A DNA stretch of 64,000 bases from Elmis aenea (lineage: Eukaryota > Arthropoda > Insecta > Coleoptera > Elmidae), in assembly GCA_947652605.1 (NCBI GenBank), contig OX393578.1:38135470-38199469 (forward strand), read 5' to 3'. The notes beneath the pieces are model-generated. The model searched no databases. It was not told the origin of the DNA and saw only the letters and a list, made by a program, of their open reading frames with translations. The position numbers and the translations under genes were made by a program. Below are positions 47,013 to 58,945 of the stretch, in pieces (the first letter of the stretch is position 1; each line of letters starts with the position of its first letter).

Positions 47013-48980
47013 AATGTGTCAACCTGTAGACATTTTTGTCCCTACTGCAGATAGGCAATGTGCTCACTCGTATTTATTGTTTTAGCCTCAGCTCCAGGTG
47101 TGCTCAGGTGAACATAAATCATGTCTATTTTGCTTCCCAGTCATTGAGTGTTGTTTGGGCGATAAGACACTGCAAGGTCATAGGCTCATAGGTGTTCGAC
47201 ATCCACCCTAAGCTAGTGGTCCAATAAAGAAAAATCCTCTATAGTAGCAAGGGGCCTCTACACTTTTTCCACAAACACAAATAACACACATTAAAATGGA
47301 AAAATACATACTAATAAAAAATTGGTTCCAGACATATCTAATTATTTTATTGTGTAGCGCTCACATAATCTAGTCAAAGTTTATTATGTTTACATGCAAA
47401 GATTTAACAGAATCTAGATTTCGTTTAGGTGCAATAATTAATACACAGTCGTAATTACATATGTTAGCTGGTAGATTATTGATATGAATGTCAATGATAC
47501 CTGTAATATATCTACAATAATACTCTGATTAGCGCGTGCTTTGGGTCGCTAAATGTTTCCATAGCAAATTCTCCTTCTACAATCTACATGTAATAGTGGC
47601 AGACAAGGCCGCCCTAGTCTCCTGCCGTACTGTGTCCGATCTAATCTCTCAAGCTGGTGGAATAATTAATTACACAATAGCAAATGCACAGTGAACACCT
47701 CCAATCGGATTACTTGATAGGCGCTGATACTACAGAATACAAATTTGGGGCTTTTATTATGTATAAAACCTCCAGACTACGTGCTGGGCTATTATTAGAA
47801 CGGATATGGCATTTTGATGGAAGTTTAGGTTGCTCTATAAATAACATTTATTTCTAGAAATTTATTGATGAAAACGGCGGTTTGTTAACGTATGGCTTAG
47901 CGCCAAAGTATAGAGGTTTCGTTCACTCTGAAACCAACTCTTTAAAGAACACAATGCTTTTTACAACGTTTACCTGATTATTTTTTTAATTTAATTTAAA
48001 GAAAAACATTTTTAAGTCGGTAGGAATCAATCGGCCATCTAAGTTATTTTATATGACTCCAGCACTTATTATATAAAAAAAAGGTATATTTTAATGGAAA
48101 TAAAAAACTGTACACAGTAAAGCATAATTTTCAAAAATATCAAGAGAATTATATTTGAACTTTTAAAGTGTTTTAAAATGGTTTTTTATCCATGTTTTTA
48201 AAACTTCTTTAAAGAAGAAAAACAAAAAAAATATATTCACTGTCCAATAAATTATTAATTTGTGTGTTATTTGTATATATTAGTCACTTTTAAATAATTA
48301 GAAACCAAAATAGTAGCAGTGAAAATCCCCACTGTAAAACATTAAATATTCTACAATAAAGCAACCTATGTGTATTTAAGAATTAAAAGGTTTTTGTTGC
48401 TAATCTCCAATGCCCCATTGAAGGTACTCCTGAAATTGTGTTAAATCTTTTAAATAATTGCAATTTTAGGAATGTTCTTGATTTCGTAAATATTTTATTT
48501 TTTTTAATATTAAAAATGACTATTTTTAATAACGACTGTAATAAAAACTAAGCACCCATCAAAGTTTATTGATGATCATCTCAAAAATTAAATCTGCGGG
48601 CGTGCTCGATCGTAATTCAAAACAATGATGCAGTAATAAATCAGAAACACTTAAAAAAAAACCTTTGTAGGAACTACCCCTACATCATATTTCAGAAATT
48701 TCCAAGTACATAATAAATAAAGGAAACAAAATAACGAGAATCTAATAAAATCACTTCATTTTTAACATTTTCTGCGATCATTTATATAAAACTATTACAT
48801 TGTAATAATTGTTTACGAGAATAATTATTTTACATAAATATATTTCAATCACCCATAAAACTTGGTAGGGAACAAAGTTTTAACTAGGTGTATGAACCAT
48901 AAAAAAAGGAACAGGTAGGTTTGATCATGTTGCAAACACTTGCATTAAACGTTATTTTCGTCATCACTGACGTCAACATA
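47013..48980. other. Unique non-coding DNA
   Basis: No repeats recognised. 47080-47260 and 47520-47770 are compositionally more complex than their surroundings, which is the only hint of constraint. Confidence 0.35.
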
Positions 48981-49891
48981 CGAGGTGTGATCAAAATATA
49001 CGGTGAATAATTTTATTACGAACAAAATAATAAGCTTATGTCAAATTTGAATTAATGTCCTTCAAAGTACTCTCCTTGACTAGCGGTGCACTTATCCCAA
49101 GGTTGATTCCATGATTGGAAGCATCTCTGGAAGGATTCTTTCGGAAAGGCCTTCAGCTGCTCCGTTGTGGCCCTCTCAATGTCGGGAATGGTATCAAAAC
49201 GTTTTCCTTTTAGCACGGTTTTTATTTTTGGGAAGAGCCAGAAGTCACATGGTACTAAATCCGGAGAGTAAGGCGGATGTGGACAGACAGGAACCTTTTT
49301 TTCGCCCAAAATTTCGCGGATCAGAAGCGAAGTGCGGCATGGCGCGTTGTCGTGATGAAGGAGGAAGCCATTGGGCTCATTTTTCTGGTCTCTTTCTCCG
49401 TACATCGTTTCGCAAACATTGCAGCAAACCCTTGTAATATTCGGAGTTTATCGTTGTTCCCCTTGGAGCAAACCATTTTTGCCACTTTTTGCACGTTTTC
49501 GTCTGTTTTTGAGGTCGAAGGACGTCCCAAGCGTTGCTCGTCTTCAACCGACTCATTTCCGCTTTTAAATCACTCATACCACTTGTAAACAGTCACCACA
49601 TTATCACCATACACTGATTTTAACATTTCATGAGCTTCTTTGGCACTTTTTTGCAACTTAAAGCAAAACTTAATGTTAAGGCGTTGTTCGAAATCCATGA
49701 TGCGCGACAGACACGGTAAACACGATCTCACTCTTTCAGCTCTGGAAGCCGACTGACAAGTCACAACTTGTTCAAACTTGACACTGACTGTCTCAACGGA
49801 TCAGACTATTGGACTTAATACTTCAAATGGATGTAGCGTCAGCAGTTGCTGCTATAAAAATTCATTCACCTTATTTTTTGATCACACCTCG
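48981..49891 (-). mobile_element. Mariner element M3, internally deleted
   Basis: 911 bp with ends CGAGGTGTGATCAAAA and TTTTGATCACACCTCG, perfect over 16 bases, each flanked by TA (48979-48980, 49892-49893). The transposase runs on the minus strand and has lost its middle. The perfect ends suggest a younger insertion than M1, M2 or M4. Confidence 0.9.
49052..49698 (-). pseudogene. Mariner transposase M3 with central deletion
   Basis: Starts MDFEQRLNIKFCFKLQKSAK and reads SVYGDNVVTVYKWYE, LGRPSTSKTDENVQKVAKMV, then jumps directly to WFAPRGTTINSEYYKG, skipping the first catalytic Asp region. After a small frameshift near 49390 it continues NGFLLHHDNAPCRTS (second Asp) and CPHPPYSPDLVPCDFWLFPK (third Asp, exactly 34 residues on), and ends GEYFEGH at a stop at 49052. 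About 120-140 codons are missing. Clear DD34D mariner, inactive. Confidence 0.9.
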
Positions 49892-49893
49892 TA

Positions 49894-50807
49894 AATGGAC
49901 GTCATTAACGCCACTTTGGCAAACATCAAATACAGAAATGGGATTAATTAAAATTTCTGGAACGACACTTTAAAAATTTTAAACAGCCAAACTAAATAAA
50001 TGTATGGCGAAAGATATTTGATGGTCATACCAGGGTAGCTAAAACTTTGGTCTTTATTGAATAGTTTAAATTAAAAATTAAAAGAAGTTTTAACTGATAC
50101 AACAAATAAGTTAAAAATAAGTAATGAAACTTTTGTTCTTTAGTTATAAAAAGATATACCAAAGTTTATATTCAACATTAAACAATTGAATGTTATCCTT
50201 CAAGAAAACGGAATTGTTAATTTATATTTGCTTTTATTATCATCTTCAGTTTTCAACGTAATGTCAAATTTAAAAGTTTAAATACCGTATTCGTTATAAA
50301 ATGCCTGCTTGACAACGCCGTATTTAAATTTTAATTAAAATATTTTTAAGGAAATGCTAATCCTTCATAAAATTTTAAACATATTCCGCTAATACAGAAT
50401 TAACTCGGACAGTTAATCAGAAAAAGATTGGCTGAAAACGGCAAAGCAATAATTATTTTCTCGCTAAGCCCTCTTTAAATCCATGTTAGCGTTTCCAGAT
50501 CCCCAGCAACTTTTTAATTTTAATTAAACATGGGATGCGAGTTATCCTGATCGCTCTGTAATTGTGTTTTTTTCACTTTTTTATTTTAAAACCTAAAATA
50601 CGGATTGCAACGGTTAACAAATTGATTTATCGTTAAATGTAACTGCACTATAGTTCTTCGTACGTGATTTACTGCTTGCATTAATTATATTTTGCATTTT
50701 TTTCTTTTTATTTAAATCCAATACAAATTTTATTTAAAATTTTAATGTTCTACATAAAGATTAAGTATTCATATTAAAGCATGTTAATAAATAACTTTTA
50801 ATAAATA
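49894..50807. other. Non-coding, nothing recognised
   Basis: AT-rich. No features supported. Confidence 0.4.
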
Positions 50808-51155
50808 AGATCTTTTTTGTGCGATCGTACTAGAAACAGCCGTTTGACGGACGCGTTAGCAACCATAAAGTACTGCATTACCGGCCCTATCCTTAGCAAC
50901 GGCAGTAAAAGTTACTTTTCAGGCCGTTACCCTTAGCAACGGCCGAAAAAGTAACTTTTACGGTCGTTGCTAAGGAGAGGGCCGGTAATGCAGTACATAC
51001 GCCGTCATCTGTCAGTGACAGAATGTCACGTAGTTTCTAACCTATAATTTTGAAAATTACTAAAAATTTAAATTGTTTTTAATTCGATCGCACAAAAAAT
51101 GTAATATGCACCTCGGCCAAAACGTACTTTTTGGCCTTGATACATAAATAACTAT
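50808..51155 (+). repeat. Hairpin element family C, copy 1
   Basis: A long GC-rich stem (50868-50994): ACTGCATTACCGGCCCTATCC with TTAGCAACGGC pairs with GCCGTTGCTAAGG-type sequence and GAGGGCCGGTAATGCAGT; the loop holds a second copy of the TTAGCAACGGC.GTAAAAGTTACTTTT block. Flanks TTTTTTGTGCGATCG (50814) and CGATCGCACAAAAAA (51095) form an outer repeat. The right end is the family border TATGCACCTCGGCC...GGCCTTGATACATAAATAAC. A closely matching copy is at 58565-58945. Confidence 0.75.
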
Positions 51156-51379
51156 TTTGTCATCAAAATGTTTAAGTAAAGCTTTGGTCTTTCCAATTCC
51201 AATTTTAAATTAATTTTGTAAGTAAATATTTTTTACAGAAAGTTTCTTAGCTAAAAAGCAAAACTTTAATACATGTAAATTAACTTATTACAGATACGTT
51301 TTGCAGTTAACATAATTGCCTTAAAAAAGTTTAGTTTTACCATTTCTTGAGCAAATTTGAAAACGATGTTTGAGTCCTA
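51156..51379. other. Short non-coding spacer
   Basis: Nothing recognised between the hairpin element and mariner M4. Confidence 0.4.
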
Positions 51380-51467
51380 TAGGTTGGTGCATAATTGACA
51401 ATGTTTTGCAAATTCTAAATTTATTCAATAATGAAACAATAAATACATTCAAGACATTTTTAATTGA

Positions 51468-52649
51468 TTATTCTAGAGCAGCGTTTTCCAAATGGTGGGT
51501 CGCGACCTGGCAAAATGCTGAATCGCAACAAGAAACAGCATTATACTTCTCAATAAGAAATTATTTCGTTTTAGTTTGATTTCCAGGGCCGTCGTTAGGT
51601 ATGGGTGATATGGGCTTGCGCCCGGGGCCCCGCGCTACCAGGTGCCCGCATTTTGAAACGAAATGGATAAATTTTACCTCCTCTACTTCAATACATTATT
51701 CTATAACAAAACCATTCTCCTTCAGCATGAAGGTTTCATGATACTATTAAATCATACCAAAAATAATGTAAAAATTACATTGAATATTCTCAGACAGGGG
51801 CCACGCTTTTAGATTCTGCCCAAGGCCCCGCAACTTCTTCTTTACATTTTTGTAAGAGTTAATGATTCTTTATTGTAATATATGAAAACTGCATGCACAT
51901 TTAAATCTGTTTTATTTTACCTATAGGCTAGTATAGGCAATGACAATTTTAGTGGGTCACGAGGAAGAAGTATAAACTATAAACACAACCGCGTCACGAA
52001 AAAGAAAGTTTGGGAAACACTGTTCTAGAGCATAATTGCCGTCTACTTCAATAACTGCTTTCCATTCGCTTGGTGAAAGATCGGTTTCAGGTGTAAGAAG
52101 TCACGTTTCTTCGACTTGATCCACGCTTTGGCATCGGCAAAAAGTTTATCCAAGTCATCTTAAACTTTGTTCTCCTGCCACTTTTTGAGTGAGCCTCATA
52201 CCACATAACCTTTTTGCAAAGGACGACCTTCAGAATTCTTTTGGAAGATTAGCTGGGATCATTGAAAAAAGGGATTTTACTCGTTCCGGCGAAGAAATTG
52301 GGTAAATATGCGCACTCGCCTGTCCTTGTTGTCGTCGGAGAGCTCGTGAGGAACCCATCCAAGTATTTTTGAGGCGCCTAACAATCGTGGAATTATCGAC
52401 AATGAATTTTTCGTCCAGCATCCTTGTTGATAAACTGCCCTCTTCTTTCACGCCCACGTGCAGAGCCTTATCATTAAAATCAGACGGACAAGCTCTTCCT
52501 TTCTCATCTTTTAAGCTTGTATCGCCGCATCTAAAGCGATTGAACTATTTTCGATCTGACTTTCACCGATCGTTCCTTTACCAAAGAGTTCGTTGAGATT
52601 GCAAAATGAGTAAGCTGCAGTCCATTTTTTTCAAAGTGATAAAGCATGA
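51468..52649 (-). pseudogene. Mos-like mariner transposase M4, broken
   Basis: From ATG near 52649: MLYHFEKN then AAYSFCNLNELFGKGTIGES, DEKGRACPSDFNDKALHVGV, RMLDEKFIVDNSTIVRRLK, GWVPHELSDDNKDRRVRI. After a large gap where the catalytic core should be, the tail resumes with DDLDKLFADAKAWIKSKKRD and ETDLSPSEWKAVIEVDGNYA. The last codons are cut by hAT H8, and a stop follows at 51468-51470 on its far side. Multiple frameshifts and stops. The DNA-binding half (paired-like helix-turn-helix) is recognisable, the DDD core is gone. Confidence 0.8.
51479..52022. mobile_element. hAT-type MITE H8 inside mariner M4
   Basis: Perfect 8-bp duplication TTCTAGAG (51471-51478, 52023-52030). Ends CAGCGTTTTCCAAATGG and GTTTGGGAAACACTG, with subterminal GGGTCGCGACC and GGGTCACGAGG repeats. 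A further hAT-like piece starts at about 51584 (CAGGGCCGTCGTTAGG) and seems to run to about 51835 (CCCAAGGCCCCGC), without a clear right end. Confidence 0.9.
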
Positions 52650-52795
52650 TGTGACGATTACTAAAGCGATTATCGAAACGAATTTTTTCTAAATGATAAG
52701 GAATACATAAGTAAAATAAACTGGAAAATGACAAGTTTTACAGATTCTAAGGGTATCGGTAAAACTGTTGTTAATTATGTAGGTATGTATGTATG

Positions 52796-53155
52796 TACGT
52801 AAAAGTTAAAATACTGTAATTTAATAAAATTTTACCGTCGTTTCTGTAATAAACCACAGAAAAAAGCTTTTAATATTTGGTTTTCAACACGTTATAGTGT
52901 AATATAAATAAACAGTGTGACGTTTAAGTTCTGGGACAATCTTTTTCTGTTATTTATACTTGCGTATTGTGTGGATAAATTATGGAGTACCAACTATGAC
53001 ATTTACTTCGAGGATCATAATATGACTGCTTTGAGTTATATGAATTATATAGTTTTGTAGCGATTAAAAATTTTGCCATGCTACAGTTTCTATTCTGGCC
53101 AAAAAATTGAATTAAGTTTTTAAAAAAATCTTTGCGGATGGTAAAACAATTATAA
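52796..53155. other. Non-coding spacer
   Basis: GTATGTATGTACGTA short repeat near 52785-52800. Nothing else recognised. Confidence 0.4.
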
Positions 53156-53624
53156 TGTAACCAACATACCTACAGGATAGGCAATCCTACGGACGTGGCG
53201 GTTTATATGATGGCCAGCAGCAAGGTTTTAGAAGATGTTGCGTCATACTTGTACCGTGCTGTTCGATACGCGCCTGGAGTGTTCCAAGAATCGATGGTTC
53301 GCGAACGTTCGTTCAAGTGTTTATAAGCGGGCGCGCTACGGACAGGCAGTCAGTGAAAATGAAGTCAGAGATCATAAGTGTAATGTCGCGTTAGTCTGAA
53401 GTCTAAGGACTCGTGGAAATAAATGTTGTAAATGGTGTAAATAGTTAGTATAGTAGTGTATATAAATATTATTGTGAATCTAAATAGTGACTTGTAACGT
53501 TATGTCGGTTCATGTTAAATGTTATATGTGTTAATGGTGTCTTTTGTTAAAATAAATAGTAAATGTAAGCACGGTCGTATTTTATTGTTTGTGCAAATAA
53601 ATTAGGAACCCCGTGAACGTTACA
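53156..53624 (+). mobile_element. Solo LTR (Ty3/gypsy-like retrotransposon)
   Basis: 469 bp, starting TGTAAC and ending GTTACA, a perfect 6-base terminal inverted repeat with the canonical TG...CA ends. A 4-bp duplication ATAA flanks it (53152-53155, 53625-53628). Inside are a TATA-like TTATAAGCGGG near 53321, a following CAGTCAGTGAAAA typical of transcription starts, and AATAAA signals near 53420, 53550 and 53598. There is no internal region and no second LTR, so it arose by LTR-LTR recombination. The gypsy class is inferred from the 4-bp target duplication. Confidence 0.75.
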
Positions 53625-53808
53625 ATAAGAAAAGACTTGTTTATCGAGAACATTCACATTCGAGTGGCACTAGCGGCTCAAAGAGGAAAGGAAATCGCTT
53701 GTAAACGATGTAAAAAGCAGGCGTCGTTTTTCGCCAAATAATTGATTTATCACGACCTACTAAAAAGCTAAATATTACAATGCAAAATATACCCAGAGGT
53801 CATGAACC
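53625..53808. other. Short non-coding spacer
   Basis: Nothing recognised between the solo LTR and hAT H9. Confidence 0.4.
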
Positions 53809-54789
53809 TAGAGATGTAAAAAGCGGACAGTAATATCACTCACCGGTTATCGGTGGAAAAATTCTGAAGTAACCGGCTAACCGGATAGTAACATGTTATT
53901 TTTGATCATTATAAACTCAATAGATTTGTTTAGAAGTTATATTTTTGATTTAGTTATTTACATTAAGTCAAAATAAATTAAACAAAGAAACAAACACCAT
54001 AAATATTTATCACAAAGAAACAAAAACTACATAAAATGTTTCCCTATTTTGTTTTTAAAATATGCCCTAAGGAAACGATTTTTTTTTAATGGTATCTATG
54101 ATTAACTTACTATCTATTCTTTATGAACAATAAGTAAATTAATGTGGTTTTAATAATATAAAATATAAGCTTGCCCAGTGGCAACTTAATTAAACATAAT
54201 TAATTAAATTCACTTAATTTATTATTTACAACATAGATTAAATGTTTACTTAAAACGATTAAGTAGTCTAGAGCAGTGATTGTTAACCGGGGGGCGCGGC
54301 ATCCTGGGGGCCGTGAAAGATTTTAAAGGGGGCCGCAAAAAAATATAAAACGTTTTTACTTTTTAAAATATTGAAATCATAAAAAAATATAGAAGTATTT
54401 TTCTCCTTACTTTACTCGAACCATCGGAGAGATATCTTCTTAAAGAAATCGTAATATTTTTGTTACTTACTACAAACTAGGGGGCCGCGAAAATAATTTA
54501 GGATATTTAGGGGGCCGCGACTGCTAAAAGGTTAAGAACCACTGGTCTAGAGGTTTCTGTTTTTTTTTTTAGGAAACAAAGTGTCAGTGTACGAAACACT
54601 AACAAATTAAATTGCTAAATAAAAAAGCAAAGTACTTATGCTTACTGGGTAACTAAGCTTGGCAAATTGACAAGAAAATTGCACAATATTCGAATAACCG
54701 ATAACTCGTGACGTAATAACCGGTTATCGAAAAAAGGTTTCGATTTACCTCGGTTATCAATTATCGATTATTCGGTTTTTTAATCCCTT
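53809..54789. mobile_element. hAT-type element H9 with CGGTTATCGG repeats
   Basis: Ends TAGAGATGTAAAAAG and TTTTTTAATCCCTT. Both ends are rich in CGGTTATCG and its variants (53840-53890; 54695-54775). Flanks CATGAACC and CACTAACC agree at six of eight bases. A second hAT MITE (54274-54544) lies within, so its own length was about 700 bp. No transposase seen. Confidence 0.65.
54274..54544. mobile_element. hAT-type MITE H10 nested in H9
   Basis: 271 bp, perfect 8-bp duplication GTCTAGAG (54266-54273, 54545-54552). Ends CAGTGATTGTTAACC and GGTTAAGAACCACTG, with repeated GGGGGCCGCGAAA blocks near both ends. Same layout as H3. Confidence 0.9.
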
Positions 54790-54929
54790 CACTAACCTAA
54801 ATCAATTTTTCTAATTTTATCTAAAGTTCGCCGTCTTTGTTTCCGCTGCACGACAGTATCATTAATATAATAGAGAAAATAATTAAACAAATACCAAACA
54901 AAATGCTTTTTATGGACCACACAGGCCAT

Positions 54930-55403
54930 GGGTGTCCACCTAGTGCGTATTTCCTTCATATATGGTTTATTAATCCAAATAGAAAAAAGTTTCAAAACTA
55001 AATTTGTTGGAGATCATGTGCTTCATAACCTAAAATTGTTTTCAGCTATACCGAGTGTTTAGTTTCCGCAAACCGATATGTAATTTTTTCAATGTATATG
55101 CAAATTTTTAAATTTTCCAATTTTTTGGTTCTGAATTAAATGTTCTTTTTTGTTGTTCCAAAAATCATTAGTTTTCGAGTTATTTACGTGTTTTTAAAAA
55201 TATCAACGGATACACATCTGTAACAAAATATTTTTATTTGGCGATTTAACAACGCCAGTGTAAAATAATTTGGGAGTTTTGTTAACAATACTCTTATAGT
55301 GCCTCCTGAATAATTGGACTTTTGAAATAATATACATGGTGTTTGTTTTGGTCGGTCCATTTAGCTGAATTTTAAACACGAAATACGCACTAGGTGGACA
55401 CCC
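54930..55403. repeat. Foldback-ended element FB5
   Basis: GGGTGTCCACCTAGTGCGTA at the left returns as TACGCACTAGGTGGACACCC at the right, a perfect inverted repeat of at least 23 bases. The 470-bp interior is non-coding. It belongs to the GGGTGTCC-ended group like FB3. Confidence 0.8.
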
Positions 55404-58239
55404 TATATACGCTTTTAAATAAGACTTTGAGCAGGCCCATTTCGATTGCTAATTGAAAAAACATTTCAACGTAAAGAGAGTCAAATCAAATAATAAACAA
55501 ACTCCAAAACCATTAATTGTAAAAAGGAAATTGGATATTACGAGATACTTTTTGTATGGTTGTTTTAAACTTTTAAATGTATTTGTGGTACAAAGGCTAA
55601 TTTCTTTGTTTCGCTGTTCTTTGTAATGGTTTTAGTTCTAATCATTGTTGCATTTATTCAAAAGCTTGTTCCACCGACGAAATGCAGGCATTATGCACAT
55701 TCATTAATAATTTGTAAAGTCGATAAACAAAGGGCAAATCGCTTAGGTTAACAATGAAATAATTTATTGTCGTTTCTTTGAAAATGAATTGCAGTCACAG
55801 TATACAAACTTAAAATAATAAATTTGCCTGTGTGTTCAAAAATATCACAATTCATTCTTTGCTGCATTCAAACATTCAAATAAAATGCATGCATGCACTT
55901 TTACCATTAATAAAAAATCATTTTACTGGGTATAACATATACTTTTAATAACAAAAATATTCTTAATGTAACAGCACGAGAATTTTTTTGCCAGAATATG
56001 TAGAACCCCTTATTGCTAATTTTTTTTAAAAGATTAGTTACTTAATAATAATTAAGTGAAGTAATATCACAAAACTCTAAAAAACAATAGTCATATAAAT
56101 ATGCAGTATGTGGTGAATATAAGAAAATTAAAAGTACATTTTGACATCTTAATGAGTAAGTGTGCTATGCAAAAGGCGATGCACTATTTTTAATTTTTTT
56201 GTTTTAGTCTAACAAAAACAAATTTTTGGTAAACAGTTTGGTTGATATTGAAAAAAATAATCACATCACATCTCTTTTAATCGAATAAAAAAAATTACAA
56301 GTTTTTTTGTAATTGTGTCAATTATGTCTATAATATGCATTTTAGTAAACATGATTGACAGATATATGTTAAGAGTTGTGAACATTTTAAATGTGAATTG
56401 TTTGTAAAAACTTTTCACCTTGCAAACTTAATTAACAGACAGGTTGTAAGTAAGAAATCAGAATTAAAAATCTTTTTTGAATTCTTTCTAGAAATTTTAG
56501 CAAAATTTGGAAACTTCCAACGTGCATAGTCTTTTTCGAAGAACTGTACATTTTCTATTAACTAATTACGTATGCAGTTCACGCTTATCATGATCGCTAA
56601 ACTGATATTTTTCTGTTTCTAATCTTTTTTTGTCTACTACAAACTTTGTAGTTCTAAAGATAACGTCTTGTGGGCTTAAATGAACTTGAATTATCAGTTA
56701 TAATACCGAAGGATATACACACATTGTGTTTGTGTGGTTGCCACGAAAACGTGTTGCTTGGTAGTAGCACGAACCCGTAAACCTAAGAGCAACACATTCA
56801 TGTGAGTCCAGACAAAATTATGAGTATTCATTTATTCACGATGATTATTTGATTACTTAGCGAATAATTTTTGTATAATGTATAATTCAATGCCATTTTT
56901 GTATGAAACCATAAAATTATCCTGTCGAACTGACAGTATCGTTATTTTTTATTACTTGATAATTGTATCACATTTGTGACAATTACCCTAAATTTGTCAT
57001 TAGTGTAATTTTGATCTGATATATATAAATTAATCACGTGACTTGAAAGGCATACATTGTATTGGATTTGTATTAAAGCAAACAAATTTTGTAAACAATG
57101 AAAAATAAATAAAATATACTGTTAATTAGGTAAAGGGTTGTATATAACCAGTATTTCGGTATTCCTAATATGGATTGTGATATACATCTGTTTAGATATT
57201 TATATATAATGAATCTAGAGCACGCAGTTATGCATAGTCTACCCTGATTACGATGATTTACGTTATTATATTTCAAGCTCACAGGCTTTTAGTATAAAGC
57301 TAAACATATATAGGCTTCAAGGCTTTAGGTTTGGTTACCACATGTGTGGTTAACTAAGCAGATTCAACTCACTTTGCTTATTTAAAGATAAATCCGTAAT
57401 TACGCCCGTAGACCACTACGTCAAACAGTTGCCAAATGCATTTAAATCCATTTGGATTGCATATTTTAATCTTGTGAATTAAACACACCTTCAAATGTAC
57501 ACAACCATAGAGCGATACATACCAGAATTAAATGCCGATCATATTCAGGTGAATGCATGAAGAAAATCAGCTATTGATAAAGATTTTATGACCTGTGTAT
57601 ACATGCAACCATATTATAAATTTTACGAGATAGTTTAAATTTTACAACCAGAAAATTATACACGTTATTAATTTTAACTCGGATACCAACCATAACTCTT
57701 TTATTATAAAAGTAGGTTATTCATAGTTGATACAATATCCGGCTATTTTCATGGCATGAAAAGTCCGCAAAGGTGTGTATTTTCTTGTAAAGGAGAAAAG
57801 TTGTTAAAACTTATTTTACCTGTGGCCAAGAGTCAGCACTTATTAATATTTCTAGTGTAAACAAACCTGTAAAATGGCTATACTGAGTGACAAAAATGTT
57901 AAGAAGATAGAAATGATATATTGCAACCTAATATTTTCTTTTATAATTCTTATTATGTAAATGATGAAACTTGCTGCAATAGCTACAATACCTGTTTCTT
58001 TAAATATTCCATTACTCTACAAAACACCCAACAACCATTGCAAATTTGTTTGCTTCTAGCTTTTTTATTTTGAATGAAACACCCTGTATATTTTCACGAT
58101 TTTGTAAAAGTTGATTGAGGGGTACCAAAATCCATTAACACTCAGTATATATAAGTAATAAGAGTTACATTCCTTACCCAACCTAATCGAACAACAAACT
58201 AAATAGTTCCCAAAATATAATTATTTATTAAATACATTT
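55404..58239. other. Unique non-coding DNA
   Basis: No genes or repeat boundaries recognised over 2.8 kb. GAATGAAACACCCTGTATATT at 58072-58092 is another isolated copy of the foldback motif. Confidence 0.4.
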
Positions 58240-58445
58240 ACTTTTGGATATTGGTCTTTTAGGAAGTTGGACTCGAAAAGTTGGTTTTTGGATAGTTTTT
58301 GGAATGTTGGAATGTTGTAGGGATGTAGGACTGTCAGGAAGTTTGTCTGTAGGAAATTTGGCCGTCAGGAAGTCGACGGTCGGACAATTGGTCGGCGGTA
58401 GGTTGACCGTAGGGAAATTGGCTGTCGGGATTTTGACCGGCACCC
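58240..58445. repeat. 15-bp-period minisatellite
   Basis: About 12-13 degenerate units of the form GGAAATTTGGCCGTC with period 15 bp, best between 58320 and 58440. Because the period is a multiple of three, both strands give five-residue repeats (plus: LSVGN-LAVRK type; minus: TANFP-TVNLP type). The open frames (70 and 71 codons) follow from this and carry no other protein features. Confidence 0.75.
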
Positions 58446-58564
58446 CTGTAAAGTAAATATGCCAAAAAGTGTTTCAAAAACGAGCTGCATTTATTTTCTT
58501 TAATTTACGTTAGTCTTTATAAAGACCAACATATAATAATTACAAATTACTCCTCCTGTAAAAC

Positions 58565-58945
58565 TATCTAAAAATATCTTTTTGTGCAATCGTACTAGAA
58601 ACAGCTGTTTGACGGACGCGTTAGCAACCATAAAGTACTGCATTACCGGCCCTATCCTTAGCAACGGCCGTAAAAGTTACTTTTCAGGCCGTCACTCTTA
58701 GCAACGGCCGAAAAAGTAACTTTTACGGCCGTTGCTAAGGAGAGGGCCGTTAATGCAGTACATACGCCGTCATCTGTCAGTGACAGAATGTCACGTAGTT
58801 TCTAACCTATAATTTTGAAAATTACTAAAAATTTAAATTGTTTTTATTCGACGTTTGCTGGCCTCGACTACGTCTCGGCCAGCAAACCAGACGCGGCCGA
58901 AAAAGTTACACTTTTTGGCCTTGATACATAAATAACTATTTTTTT
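58565..58945 (+). repeat. Hairpin element family C, copy 2
   Basis: Closely matches copy 1 through TTGTGC.ATCGTACTAGAAAC, the GC-rich stem and TCATCTGTCAGTGACAGAAT. The terminal module differs: here the stem is GTTTGCTGGCC...GGCCAGCAAAC with tip TCGACTACGTCTC, then CGGCCGAAAAAG...CTTTTTGGCC and the common border CTTGATACATAAATAAC. Confidence 0.8.

Larger units (their letters stand above)
51380..52795 (-). mobile_element. Mauritiana-type mariner element M4 with hAT insertion
   Basis: The left end TAGGTTGGTGCATAATTGAC (51380) is the classic start of mauritiana-subfamily mariners. The right end near 52795 (GTTGTTAATTATGTAGG) is much decayed. The gene lies on the minus strand. A 544-bp hAT MITE (51479-52022) sits between its last codons and its stop. 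Confidence 0.75.

Noticed and set aside
49111..49437. 108-codon plus-strand frame
   Set aside because: It is the antisense of mariner transposase M3, whose minus-strand motifs are clear.
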